DNA of 64,000 nt. It comes from Morinoia aosen (lineage: Eukaryota; Arthropoda; Malacostraca; Amphipoda; Talitridae). Shown in pieces: positions 1 through 11,398 of this stretch; within the stretch, counting starts at the first letter, position 1, and the number at the start of each line of letters is the position of its first letter. Where the stretch lies: NCBI GenBank assembly GCA_030386875.1, contig CM059560.1:22996683-23060682 (forward strand), written 5' to 3'. Below the pieces are notes generated by a model. The model made no database searches. It saw nothing but the letters and a program-made list of their open reading frames with translations, and was not told where the DNA came from. The position numbers and the translations under genes were made by a program.

Positions 1-599
1 AAGTCGTTCCATCTAGTATACTGCCTCCCTGCAACTTCTTCGTCGATTTTGGGCTGCTGCTACTTCCTCGTTCAAAATTGAATGAAAATGGGAAAACTTG
101 CGGTTATTTATATGTCAAATAATATCGACGTGGGAAGTAGTGGCAAAATTTTTTTAAATAATGTTTAAATTCAAAAAAAGAAAATGGAATAGCACAAAAT
201 ATGAAATTGCTACAAATGAGTCACGTTATCGTATGAATGGTTCTTACAAATTTGTGTGCATGAATTTGTTGAGAAATTCATTCATGCACGAAAGCACGTC
301 TCGGTAAACTGTTTCCTTGAACTGCTCAAAGGATCGCAATAATTTCACTATAATCGATCTTAATAAAATTTGGTTGATATGTGAAATTCTCAAATATGAG
401 GGAACATTACGGTCTCTGCTAGGAATGAACAAATGAGGTTCGGAGGGAATGTGTCCGCAGATTTCAGTTTTTATCGGTGTGATTTAAGAATCCTAATTTT
501 GGATATGTTTATTTGAAAAAAAAAATAATCGGACATAATTGTGAAGATGGTTTCAAATGTTTTCGGTGCAACATTTAATTCAAGATCTTTATTTAAAAT
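1..599. other. Unassigned AT-rich DNA
   Basis: I see no gene, exon with good splice sites, or recognisable repeat here. The short ORFs are of chance length. It ends where a diverged SINE-like copy begins. Confidence 0.5.
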
Positions 600-1291
600 C
601 ACTCAATGGGATACAGCTCTTGTACCTATAAGTATTTGCATTATCGGGGGAAAAATGTGAAGTCCAGAGCTAAAGGTTAGTTAAGCCAATCTTCTGTTGG
701 AATAAGGTATTTTTTCTTTGTTTCGTGGCAGACCGTCGTTTTTAGGTTCACTGGTGTTCGTTTTCAGCACGTATTCTTCAAGTTTGATCCCTCCAATCGA
801 CATAACTATTGTATCTATGGGAACTAACACTCCCAGGGGAAAAATGTGTGAGGGTTCAAGCCGAGAGCTAGGTATGCCTTTTTGTTGAAATAATATTTTT
901 TCTTATGTTGAGGACCACCTTTTTTCGGTTCACTGCTGTCCTGTTTTTCAACATCTACCACTTTATTCTTCAACTTTTAGCTTGTTTCATAAACTTCTTT
1001 CTCAACATACTGTTTCTATGTCCCTTGTGCATAGATTCCGCGTTCCCTAATCTCCATAGAAAATGATGTCTTCCTCCATCCTCTCTCCGGAACGCTTTTT
1101 CTTAGCGCTTAAGGAGGTTAAACTAACATCTAATCTTCAAGTTTCATCTTTTTTCATGAACCATTTATTTTCCGTTTTCCATATGCCGGGTGCAAGGACA
1201 CACTGTAGATAAATTCCTTTAATTCTATACGAAATAGCGCCTTCCGTTTTTGTGCTTTGGGAGGCTTGAATTCAATTATAATCTAATCTAG
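600..1291 (+). repeat. Old SINE-like copy, split by a younger copy
   Basis: The 5' part (about 600-785) and the 3' part (1135-1291) align to the family consensus: head, GGTTCACTG block, then GGAGGCTT and an ATCTAATCTA tail. A younger copy interrupts it at 786-1134. It belongs to the older subfamily, with extra sequence near 1188 (GGGTGCAAGGACACAC) where young copies have only a few bases. Confidence 0.75.
786..1134 (+). repeat. SINE-like copy inserted into a sister copy
   Basis: Full-length member of the family. It is flanked by a perfect 10 bp direct repeat, CTTCAAGTTT (776-785 and 1135-1144). This sequence belongs to the older copy, so the event is an insertion of one family member into another. 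Its 3' end is AACATCTAAT. Confidence 0.85.
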
Positions 1292-2013
1292 TCAAGAATT
1301 TCAGCTTTGTAGTTTTTGCTCAAGTTTGTACCAGTGTACGGTACGAAGTACTGAAGACCGGAGAAACAGTTTACAGTGTGTAGCTCTGTGATGAATTTGT
1401 TCCGCCAGTATATTGTGTGTCACCGCCTCAGCACATAGGTGTCGCCACAGTAGAATTCAATGCTTGCCGTAAATCTCTCTTCATCCGTCCGTATTAACGT
1501 ACGATTATAGCTTGGAGGTTTTACTCGAGTTTCCTATGTACGAGTGTAATAAATTTTAATGTTTAGCATGAGCTGCACGTAAGCTTGTTTCCAGCCCATC
1601 TTTATTGGATGGCTGCTGCTGTATCTCGCGTTTTGTTGCAGTGTGTAGCACCAGTTCCGTGTGTAGCAGATGCACTTTATGGGCCACGGTGTACTGGTGG
1701 TAGCGTAGATACGCAACTCCCCTCGCAGCAGCACCGTTCATCCCATGCTGTGCTTCAGAAGAGGCGCGCGTGTAGGGCGCAATTTATTGAGGGGATTAAA
1801 TGCCATTAGGGAGCCTAATTTAGGGAATTGGTTGCGGTGGGAGCGAGACGAGCTCTTCGTCACTGCCACCGGGTAACTTAGTGTGGTCCACCCGAGCCTG
1901 CCTGGCCGTTCATTTTTTTCTTTCCTTTCTCCTTCCTGCTCACGTTGTTATACTAAACCTTGATTTTTTTTCTGGAGTAGCTCGGTTATAGGTTAAGGGC
2001 CTTCATGGATGTT
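1292..2013. other. Unassigned sequence
   Basis: No gene or repeat recognised. Overlapping short ORFs on both strands at 1534-1809 are GC-richer than the surroundings but have no family signature. Confidence 0.4.
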
Positions 2014-2028
2014 TTCTATTCAACCTCT

Positions 2029-2396
2029 CCCCTCAGGGGGATACAATTAATGTATCTATGGGAATTGGCGCTCCCAGGGGGATAATGTGTGGGCCCGAGC
2101 TAAAGGTTAGGTAGGCTTTCTTTTTTGTTAAAATAGAATAGGATTTTGTTTTGTTACGGACCATCTTTTTTCGGTTCACTGCTGTCCTGTTTTTTCAGCA
2201 CCTACTACTTTCTTCTTCAACTTTGACCTTGTTTCATGAACTTCTTTCTCATCTTACTGTTTCTATGCCTTTTCTGCATAGATTCCACGTTCCCTTAACT
2301 CCATACTAAATGGTGCCTTCTTCCTTCCTCTCTTTGGATCTCATTTGTTGAGGATAGGGAGGCTTAAACTAACTAATAATCTAATCTAATCTAATC
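2029..2396 (+). repeat. SINE-like copy with 15 bp target duplication (reference copy)
   Basis: This is the clearest copy for defining the element ends. It is flanked by a perfect 15 bp direct repeat, TTCTATTCAACCTCT, at 2014-2028 and 2397-2411. The copy therefore starts with CCCCTCAGGGGG and ends with tandem TAATC units. A short-repeat tail and long, variable target duplications are typical of target-primed reverse transcription, that is, of SINEs moved by a LINE partner. I did not recognise a tRNA, 7SL or 5S head. The only B-box-like match is GGTTCACTGC, with one deviation from GWTCRANNC. Confidence 0.9.
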
Positions 2397-2411
2397 TTCT
2401 ATTCAACCTCT

Positions 2412-3460
2412 TTCGTGTACTTTCGAGCAAGTCGATTGTATTGTTCATTCTAAGAACGGGCCTAGCTCTGTATTCGCTCTGTTGTCTTCACTGCATTCAA
2501 CTTCGTTTACGTTAATTTTTATCGGTTAGCTGATTTTATAGAAAGCGCTCTGCGTCAAAAGTAAGCGGAGCTTTTTTGCTCTCAGAATGATGAACTCCAT
2601 TGAGAAACAATAGAGATTTTAATTCTTCTTGTTCTGGGGTTGACTTCCTCATCTTTTTACTCTCCTTTCGTGGAACATTTTTCTAACCGTTTAGTACAAT
2701 TTGAGTAGTTCTGTGTTCGTCGTTGTCCACCCGATGGGCGAGCTCGCGATGTCGCTCGTGTGCCTGCTGAGCGACGGCCACAGGAGTGCAGGTCCACCGC
2801 TTCCTGCCAGCGTAGCGACATGCAGCGGCCTGAGTTAGCGTGGCACCTCTGCCTCATTGCAGCACCCTGCTGCTTCTGCTTTTGTTCTGTGAAGTAATTA
2901 AGTTATTTCAATGGTTTACATTCAAGTTTTTTGAAAAGTGAGTTGAATAATTTTTGTTACTCTTGGGTAATTATTGAGCCTGCCCTCGTGATCTAGGTAG
3001 TAATTAATCAGGAACTGATGGAACTGTTGAGTGTCGTATGAAAAATTATTTGAATTCGTTACTTGATATCAAGAGCTGTTGATAGGAGGCTAAAAATATA
3101 GTTTTAAAATACAGCGTGAATAATTTCCGCTGGTCAATCGTTTGCTCTCGTACTTGCCTTTTACCTGTGTATGGCCAATGCCTAAGGTCGAATTTTCGCT
3201 GACTCCGAACATGGCCAATTTCTTTGACTTGGACGGAAACGATGTACGTCATTTGTTCGCAGTCTACTACCTTCGAAGGCTAATAAAAGAATTTCGTGTT
3301 CATCAACCTGATACAGGTTTTATGTATCCGAAATTCTATTCTAAGTGAACTGCCACTGTAATTGTGTGTTCAAAATTGATTTATTGCAACATTTGACTTC
3401 ACAGCACAAAATCTGCTTGATCCGTTATCATATCGATTTAGTGTTGCAGTCACCGAATTT
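2412..3460. other. Unassigned sequence
   Basis: There is no supported gene. A GC-richer patch at 2720-2870 encodes only a short arginine-rich ORF on the minus strand, which I take as chance. Confidence 0.4.
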
Positions 3461-3815
3461 CCTCTTTGGAGTACGACTATTGTATCTAGGAATTAGTGCT
3501 CGTGTGGAGGGAGAACGTGAGGTCCCGAGCTAAGCTTAGTCAGGCATTCCCTATGCTGAAATACAATAGGCTTATTGTGATGTTCCAGATCTTTTTGTTT
3601 TGTTTTATGCTCTTCAATTTTCATCTACGGCGTTTTTCTTCAACCTATCTTATCTTGATATATGAAATTTTTTATTTTTATGTACAGAATGTGGGGGACA
3701 CACCCTATGCATAAATTCTCCATTCCCTTAATTCTTTACTAAATGACACCTTCCTCCTTCCTCATTCGGAAATTTTTTGATCGCGGTAACTGCAACAAAC
3801 TTATGATGTGATGTA
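3461..3815 (+). repeat. Diverged SINE-like copy
   Basis: It aligns to the family from the TACGACTATTGTATCTAGG head through AGGTCCCGAGCTAAG to a degraded 3' end. It carries the older-subfamily segment GTGGGGGACACACC near 3690. No target duplication is recognisable. Confidence 0.75.
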
Positions 3816-5335
3816 AAATCCCGTCCCCCGCCACCGAATGGAGGCAGCAAATCCTTGTGTTGCTGGGCGGCACGCAAGACCCCGCTTAAAATGCGCGTAA
3901 ATCGACTGCAGCTTGCAGAAGTGAGGTGAAGTGATCAAGGCGATATTGCTCGAGTGTTGCAGTCTTCCTCATGTTTGGGGCCAGTTCATGATGTGTCACT
4001 CAACTATTGTTCACGCATGTTCTTGAAATTCGCGCACTGATCTTGAAGTATTTCTTCATTATTATTGTTTTAACATTGGTTATTTTATCAATTTGTGTGC
4101 ACTGTGACGTTCGTTAGAGTATTTTACGCATGCTAATCTCGTCCTAAGCTTTATTTGAAGCGTGAAACACAGTGAGATTTACTCACACGAGACTAGATAT
4201 GAGCAACCACCCTTCATCAATTTTCAAGCTGTTAAGAACGGAATGCTTAATAGGCAAACATGTTAGCGTTAGTATTTACTGCATATCGTTCGCCTGTGAT
4301 GACAATGTAAGTTTTCGCATAAAGTTCGGAAGCAAATGAGGTTTTAATTCGGCGATCGCGGCTCATAGAAAAGCCTGCACTGGAACATGACTGTAAGCTC
4401 GAGGTGGCAGTGCGTGTTACGAGAACTGGATGCATTTTGTGGTTTTGGCGAGAGGCTTTGGTTTGCCGTAGCGTGGGGTCGTAGCGTAAAGCCTGGCCAC
4501 TTTAATGGCTCTTAAAGGCTATTAAATGGCCACTTGGGTGCTCTTTATAGCCGCAGATGCCGCGTCGCATAAGCCCCAGCGCCGCTGCTGCCTCCTCGCC
4601 ACCAAGAAAAACATGTCAAATACCGCACTTCTAATTAAGGATTTTCTAGCTCATTTGGCTCGCTCTTATGTTCAACCAGAAATTGGTCGAGTTGTAGAAT
4701 CGAAATTCGAGATTATGGCTCAGTTCCTCCAAATTAATGCGCCGTGAAGTTGAAATTAATTTCTATACATACAAATTGTTTTTCTCTTTACTTTAGAACG
4801 TCGCAATTAGTAAAAGGCAGCACAGTGGTTCAGTATGATTGAGATCTTTAAAGTAATATGTCTACCATAACTCGCATTTTTCCCGGTGAATGAGTCGCTA
4901 TGAATGCCGAAGCACTAGCTGCTTCTGAAATGAATGTTATCTGCCAGCGCAAATTTTCTAATTCAGTTTTTTAGTTCAACATCTGTAGCAATGCTGTTTT
5001 GAGGCTGACGTTGATTCTATGTATATTAATGTTTGTTCGTATAAAACGTTCGATTCATATTTTTAGGAGAATGCGCGAGAGTTGAGAGACCCGCTAATTT
5101 TTGTTGGTAATTTCTTGACATCAAAAAAAATATTAAAACCATAACCATCATTGGAAAATTAGCAAGTGCAATTAATCACTGTGTATCATTGTGAAAATTT
5201 GTTGACAGCTCGCAAAAAATACCGTTCAAGTAGAAATAATTAGTTCCTTTAATACAGCTCTGAAAATGTTATTACGCATTTTTTGGTCAAGAAAACCGCT
5301 TGCCTAAATTTTCTGTGCATTTTGAGCGGAACGAA
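3816..5335. other. Unassigned sequence
   Basis: I see no gene. A GC-richer patch at 4450-4620 has a short ORF (4526-4747, +) without a recognisable domain or a good splice site. Confidence 0.4.
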
Positions 5336-6022
5336 CCTCTCAGGGATACCCTTAAATTAGGTAAATGTAACTATTGTATTTGTGGGAATATGTGTTCCTA
5401 AGGGAAACAAGTGAGGTCCCATGCTGATGGTTATGTAGGTTTTGTTGGTAAAATAAGTTTTGGGAGATACAACTACTGCATCTATGGGAATTAGCGCTCC
5501 CAGGGGGACACTGTGAGGACCCGAGCTAAAGGTTAGGTAGGCTTTCTTGTTGTTGTAATAGAATAGTTTTTTTTTTGTTTTGTTAAAGACCATCTTTTTT
5601 CGGTTCACTGCTGTCCTGTTTTTCAGCACCTACTACTTTTTTCTTCAACTTTGGTCTTGTTTCATAATCTTCTTTCAAAACTTACTGTTTCTATGCCCTT
5701 TCTGCGTAGATTCCACGTTTCCTTAACTCCATATTAAATGGTGCCTTCCTCCTTCCTTTCTTTGGATCGTATTTGTTGCTGCGGGTAGGGAGGCTAAAAC
5801 TAACGTCTAACGAATCAATGAAATAAGTTTTTTGTTCTGTTACGAACTGTTTTTTTTTCGGTTGATTAACGTCTTTGTTAGTGCCTGCTACTTTCTTGAG
5901 AGGGGACACATTTTGTGCGGAAATTCCCGTTCCTTCACTTCCATAATAAATAGTCTCTCACTCCTTTATTTCTTTGAAACGACTTTGTTGTGGTTAGAGA
6001 GGCCTCTGCTGAATATCTAATC
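5336..6022 (+). repeat. Old SINE-like copy, split by a younger copy
   Basis: The head (5336-5461) and the remaining 3' part (5821-6022, ending GAATATCTAATCT) form one diverged copy. It is interrupted by a full-length younger copy at 5462-5820. Confidence 0.7.
5462..5820 (+). repeat. SINE-like copy nested in a sister copy
   Basis: It is flanked by the direct repeat AAATAAGTTTT (5451-5461 and 5821-5831), which belongs to the host copy. The start GGGAGATACAACTAC lacks the first few bases of the family head, so the copy is slightly 5'-shortened. Confidence 0.8.
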
Positions 6023-6635
6023 TGTAACTTCCTTCGTTACCTTTGACCTTACTTCGTAAACATTTTTAATCTTGCTGTCCCCTCAGCTGCATTACACTTT
6101 TGTAACTGTGGGAATTAGTATTCCAAGAGAGAAAATGTGTGGTCCCAAACTGAGAGTTAAGTATGCCTACTTTTTGATGAAATAAAATGGTTTCATACTT
6201 TAAGGACAATTTTTTTTTGGTTCACTGCTGTCTTGTTTCTCAGCACCTACTGCTTTCTTCTTCAAAATTTGAAAAACCAATGATGAGCTTTTTGTATCAT
6301 CTTGATTGGAAATAATCTTTTTTTTCTTTCGTAACTTTTATCTTGTCTCATCAACTTCTTTCTCAACAGTATCTCCATTCTAAATGGTGCCTTCCTCAAC
6401 TAGGAGGAAGGTAAATTAGGATCGTCTTTGTTGCAAATAAGGAGTCTTAAACTAACATCTGATCAAATCTTTTAATCTTGCAGTTTCCATGCGCAGGGTG
6501 TACGGACATAAACATTATGCATAGATTCCCCTTTACCTGAATCCTATACTAAATGGTGCCTTCTTCCTTCTCGTGGGAACACATTTGTTGTTGCCAGGGA
6601 GGCTTTCAACTAATGTAATATAGCCTCTCAAGGAA
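6023..6635 (+). repeat. Old SINE-like copy, 5'-truncated and split
   Basis: The segment 6023-6078 matches the family's middle, and 6485-6635 matches its 3' third, including the older-subfamily insert GCGCAGGGTGTACGGACA. The two parts are separated by an inserted copy at 6079-6469. Confidence 0.65.
6079..6469 (+). repeat. SINE-like copy nested in a sister copy, rearranged
   Basis: It starts with CCCCTCAGC and is flanked by near-identical 15 bp repeats, TTTTAATCTTGCTGT (6064-6078) and TTTTAATCTTGCAGT (6470-6484). The middle, around 6270-6345, contains about 60 bp of unrelated sequence. The region before the terminal block is shortened, so this copy has been rearranged since insertion. Confidence 0.7.
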
Positions 6636-6867
6636 AATGCAAGTCTTGTATCTTAACACATTCCCTGCGTAGGGACCCACCGGTGGTCACTTAGGTGATT
6701 TTCACAGTGCTGCTGACCCACCTGCAGTCACCAACTCATTTTTAATTAATACCTTATGAAAGCTAAATAAACGCCCGATCCAGTTTATGTTAGCTCTTCT
6801 CAAATTTGATTACCACAGTTGACTTTAATTTTGAATTGAATGTTGAACCCATCGCAGTTAACGTGTT

Positions 6868-7183
6868 GAAAATTGGTGCCCCAGAGGGAAGATACAAGCT
6901 CCCGAGCTGAAAATAAGGCAGGTTTTCCTTTTTTAAAGTAGAGTAAGTTTCATGTTTTGCTGCGGACCAAGTTTTTTTTCGGTTCACTGCTGTCGTTTCT
7001 TCAGCGCTTATTGTACAATTTTATCTTGTTTCTTGAGATTTTTCCAATCACGCTGTTTCTGTACGCAGGGCATGGGGGGACACACCTTATGCGTAGATTC
7101 TCTGTTTCTTTAATTCTATGCTAATGCGTGCCTTCTTCCTTCCTCCCTTTTAGAGGACACTCGTTGGAGTTAGATAAGCTGTA
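6868..7183 (+). repeat. Diverged, 5'-shortened SINE-like copy
   Basis: It aligns from the GCCCCAGAGGGA part of the head to a decayed 3' end. It has the older-subfamily segment GCAGGGCATGGGGGGACACACC near 7064. Its 3' end abuts the next, younger copy. Confidence 0.65.
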
Positions 7184-7199
7184 TTTAAGAGCGAGGAAA

Positions 7200-7569
7200 C
7201 CCCTCAGGGGGATACAACTATTGTATCTACGGGAATTTGCGCTCCCAGGGGAAAAATGTGAGGGCCCGAGCTGAGAGTTACGTAGGTAGGTCTTCTTTTT
7301 GTTGAAATAAAATGTTTTTTTGTTATGTTAAGGACCATCTTTTTTCGGTTCACTACTTTCCTGTTTTTCAGCACCTCTGACTTTCTTCTTCAACTTTTAT
7401 CTTATTTCACTATCTTCTTTCTCAACTTACTGTTTCTATGCCCCTTCAGCATAGATTCCTCATTTTCTTATCTCCATACTAAATGGTTCCTTCCTCCTTC
7501 CTCTCTTCGATACGCTCTATTTATGTAGCGGTTAGGGAGGCTTAAACTAACTTATAATCTTATAATCAT
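7200..7569 (+). repeat. SINE-like copy with 13 bp target duplication
   Basis: Full length from CCCCTCAGGGGG to a TATAATCTTATAATCAT tail. It is flanked by the perfect repeat AAGAGCGAGGAAA at 7187-7199 and 7570-7582. Confidence 0.9.
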
Positions 7570-7582
7570 AAGAGCGAGGAAA

Positions 7583-8465
7583 TTTTTATGAGAAATTGTG
7601 TGTGTAAACCTAGTGGCGAGGAAAGTCAGTATGAAAATGCAGCAGTATTTTCATAAGGAGGAAATGGCCGTATTGCGGAGAAAAAAGCACCTACGGAGCA
7701 GAGAGACAGACCAGCGCCGCAGACCCTTGATTTCCCTTGAGCGAGCTTCCACGTCGCTCCGTTAAGTGCAGTATAGCCCGCTCTGCACCGCAGCTATGAA
7801 TACATTACCTTATCTCCTGCGTGGCCGTTGCTGTCTTGTTTTCTCGATATTAGCGCTAGAAAACTACTATCAAACTTGCGGCTTGAGTGCATTTGTGCCA
7901 CTTGCAACTCCTGCTGTGCGAATGTTGTAATTTCCCCCAGCGGTGTGTGTGTTGGAGGGGGGGCTTTCTTCATTGTGTCGTGTGCGCTTAGCGGTGCTAG
8001 TGTGTTGCCAAATTTCATGGTTGCCTAGGGAGGAGGACTGCTGAGGAGGAGGGAGTGTTAACGGCTGGAGTCGACAGGAAATGCTCTGTATGCACAGGTT
8101 GGGGGTTGGCAAATCGTGCTGTTTAGCTCATCTTCCCGCTGCAAATTCGACTACGACGTTCGTTGCAGTACTTGCATATGTTGACTAAGTTCTATTATTA
8201 GGTGCACGCGTAGAAGCTTTTACAAATTCTAATTTATTTCACAAATGCAATTTTTCGGAGATGTTTTTGCTCGAACTTGCGCACTTTTAACACTTTCATT
8301 GCAGCAGGTAAAACTGAAGCCTAAATTCAACTCAAATTTAAAGTCGATTGTTGTTAACAATATTGAAAACGGCAAGCATTAACTGGATCGAGCATTTATT
8401 TAGTTTTGATAGAATATTTATGAAAATTGAGTTAGAGACTACTCGTCGGTCAGCAGCATTATGAA
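7583..8465. other. Unassigned, partly GC-rich sequence
   Basis: The stretch at 7660-8110 is GC-richer than its surroundings, and short ORFs overlap on both strands. None shows a known domain or paired splice sites. A host exon or a decayed repeat are both possible. Confidence 0.3.
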
Positions 8466-8479
8466 AATCCCTTCCTGTC

Positions 8480-8826
8480 CCCCTCAGGGGGATACAACTA
8501 TTGTATCTATGGGAATTAGCGCTCCCAGGGGAATATGTAAGGTTCTGTGCTAAAGGTTAAAGTACGCCTTAATTTTGTTGAAATAGAAAAGTTTTTTGTT
8601 TTATTACGGACAATTTTTTCGGTTCACTGCTGTCCTGTTTTTCAGCACCTCTGACTTTCTTCTTCAACTTTTTTCTTGTTTCATGAACTTCTTTATTAGC
8701 CTTCTGTTTCTATGCACCTTGTGCATGGATTCCACATTTCCTTAACTCCATACTAAATGGTGCCTTAATCCTGCCTCTCTTTGAACATCTTTGTCGTGGT
8801 AAACGGAGGCTAAAACTCTTATAATC
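8480..8826 (+). repeat. SINE-like copy with 14 bp target duplication
   Basis: Full length. It is flanked by AATCCCTTCCTGTC (8466-8479) and AATCCCTTCCTATC (8827-8840). Its 3' half, from TTAGCCTTCTGTTTC to ACTCTTATAATC, is nearly identical to the inner part of the mosaic copy at 54597-55025, so both come from a recent common source. Confidence 0.9.
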
Positions 8827-8840
8827 AATCCCTTCCTATC

Positions 8841-9891
8841 CACCGGTGGCTCAAGTCGCAGTGAAAGTGTTAATTACACTTGACGAGGTAGTAGAGTAGC
8901 AAGTTAACAAAGTATGTTATAGCATTGATCATGATTCTTGTGATTGGGAGTCGTCAGTAGTAACTAGAGTATTTTGACATATGATCGAGGAAAGTCATTT
9001 TTCAGAGATGAAGTACTTCGTGAAACCGTAAATTGAGTCGACATTTGATATGGAAATAGCGCGTGTTGACCAGCTTGTGAGCACGTGCCTTTGTTTAGTT
9101 GGTAGCAGGAGTGCAAATTTTCATCGATGCACAAAATATTCACTGTAGAGTGAGGAATTATGTATACTTTTGGATCTGTGCTGAATAGCACGCGCTGACG
9201 AGGGTTGCCACCTGTTTCCCTATCTCGGGGTAAAGTTCATTTGCGAGCCGCTCAGGTCACGTGTGCGCTCGCTGGCACGTTATGATGTTGTACTGCAAGC
9301 GGGAGCAATTACTAGAATCTGCTTTGGGTTTATGTGAAGAGATTAGTTACAATTTCTCTCGCTTTATCCCGTTATTTGGTAGACTGAGCTATATGAGGTA
9401 ACGGAACGTGTCGCACGCGTGCCACTTACTGTCTTTACTCCTCAATATAATTATAGTAGTCATTATTTGTTCATTCTATGGGCTTGTATAAATGCAGTAT
9501 TTATTTAAACCTTTGACGTCCGCATTTTGTACTCGTATCACAACCACCTTCATTAAACTGGCACCGGCATCATGTAGTCACCGACTTCAAAACGAGGAAG
9601 TGACTGCCACTTGACATTGAACTTCGAAGAACACATTAGGGCACAAATTTCACAAGGAATAAAATATATTAGAGCTGTTTACGAAAGTGGATTTTGAAGT
9701 ACACTTTGATGGTAGAGGGTTAAGGATTTTTCTTTTGTGATTTAATTGCATTCATTTTAGCTGTACAAATGTGTATTCCAGAAAAGTGAACTTTCGCGTT
9801 GATTTTAGTATGTGGGCGAGTGACTTCTGAGGTCAATTTTGTACCATAGCATGTGTAACCATGTTTGATCTGCATTTTCTTTGTATTTTAG
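8841..9891. other. Sequence upstream of the candidate exon, probably intron
   Basis: No repeat or gene is recognised. It ends in a pyrimidine-rich tract and TTTTAG, which would be the splice acceptor of the exon starting at 9892. Confidence 0.4.
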
Positions 9892-10137
9892 GCATGAGTG
9901 GCAGCAGCAGCAACATGAGTAGCAGCAGCAGCAGCAGCTCGAGCAACTTCAGCGGCAGTCTGGGGAGGAGCAGACCGCCACCGCCGTCCACTGACCACCA
10001 CTACCTCCACCTCCATCACCACCAACATCACCACCATCACCAGCAACAGACACCACCACAACCGCCACCGCAGCAGCAAACTCAGCACACCATCTCTCAC
10101 GAGGTCTTTTTCCTCACCCCCATACTCTGCAGACACT
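9892..10137 (+). CDS. Candidate internal coding exon, low-complexity Ser/Pro/His/Gln with a possible C1 zinc-finger start
   Basis: A TTTGTATTTTAG acceptor precedes the exon and a strong donor, GTGAGT, follows it. Only one + frame stays open through the 246 bp. The exon begins with two bases completing a codon, followed by ATG (9894), and ends one base into a codon. The protein has Ser runs (about residues 2-20), a Pro run, a His-rich tract (about 36-49) and a Gln/Pro tract. It ends in HTISHEVFFLTPILCRH. The His, Phe, Pro and Cys spacing, with the next codon starting in T (so possibly Cys), resembles the start of a phorbol-ester/diacylglycerol C1 domain (H-X12-C-X2-C), but one residue of spacing is off. 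Codon use is GC-rich, unlike the AT-rich flanks. The gene identity is not recognised. It could instead be a first coding exon starting at the ATG. Confidence 0.6.
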
Positions 10138-11398
10138 GTGAGTACCCCGAGCCTCGAAATTTTTTTGGCTATTTCAGCCATTGTTTCATGCTTAAAATGC
10201 GTGTTAGCCTGCGTGACAAGCCATGAAGCAGGCTTTTCGTTGTGGTGCTCATTGAAGACTTACGGTATTTTTTATGCCAATTTTTGTTAATTGGCTTTGT
10301 TAATTTCTTCAGCTACAAAAAGTGAACGATTAGGATATGCCAACGGAGGATGGTTGTGTTCGATTCGAAATTAGAATCAATAATTTTACTTCGATTCTGG
10401 AATACGTTTTTTTGCATGGTGTTGGACTTGGCGCGTGTATAATCTGGTTCTCTCTAGATTTATTATCTTAGTTTAATGCTGCATTTTCACCCGTCGCGTG
10501 ACTCACGAGTTATGGTACATTGCCGCCGTCGCTGGTGCTGCCATTAGCAGCACAACATTCAAATCAAGTCCAACCCATTCCCTTGTAATTGTTTTTGTAC
10601 TAACTTATTTCGTCCAGTGCACTTCGCTTTTCATCCTTTTCAATTTCTCAAGCTGAACATTGCTTTAAGGTCCTAGATGCCGATTCTCTTATTGAGGCTC
10701 GAACTCATTAGTAGGCTTACGCTGTTCTTGTGTTCCGAACTCGCCATCTAAAACTGCATGACATTTTTATAAGCAGCACCTGTCATTAGCTCCTATGCAC
10801 CGACTGTTACCAAGGCAGTCCTGTTGAGCTTGTGCCCCTTAACAACGGGAACTTTTTATTCTCGCTTAATATTTGCAGTCATTTGATCACGCCACTCTTG
10901 CTGTTGCTACGGTGGATTATAATTTCAAAAAAATTCATTTATTTCTTTTCTTGCATTACATGCATTACCCAGTTTACCGTCTTAACTCTACCGGTAATGT
11001 AAACGAGAACAAATTTTTCTTTTCAGAATCTCAGTGTTCATACTTGGGTGTTTTGTTGTGGTCAATGACCAGTCTCCGGCCTCATTGGGACAGTCATATT
11101 TAGCAGACCTAGGAAATGGAAAAAAGTTTTGCTTCCTCTTGATCTAAGGTCTACGCCGTTTCCTTTTAACGGTTAGAACTCGATCGTCTATTTGCTCCAC
11201 TAGATATTTTCATAGTACAATGCACACTGAAGCTCACTAGTACTGAGACATCTGACAGTCCAATGGAAAATGAGAGATAATGCATACGCACTTGGGATTC
11301 GAAGGCTCAACAAATTAACGCGAAGTTATATTTCGATAAGGTGATTGAAATACGAGCACTCAACACTCGCGTTTTAGTTCTCTGTCGACTAAATCAGT
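10138..11398. other. Unassigned sequence, probably intron
   Basis: It follows the GTGAGT donor. I see no further exon with convincing signals and no known repeat. The 76-codon ORF at 10873-11103 has no family resemblance. Confidence 0.4.

Noticed and set aside
1585-1809. Overlapping ORFs on both strands in a GC-richer patch
   Set aside because: They lack recognisable motifs and good paired splice sites. The mutual overlap on both strands suggests composition, not coding.
2150-2220. tRNA-derived head with A and B boxes in the SINE
   Set aside because: GGTTCACTGC resembles a B box with one deviation. The nearest A-box-like stretch is a poor match and lies too far upstream, so a tRNA origin is not supported.
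5357-5629. Similar small proteins read on both strands of several loci (5357, 20761, 28497, 55862, 56058)
   Set aside because: All fall within SINE-like copies and arise because the copies share sequence. Frames are not preserved between copies, so they are not genes.
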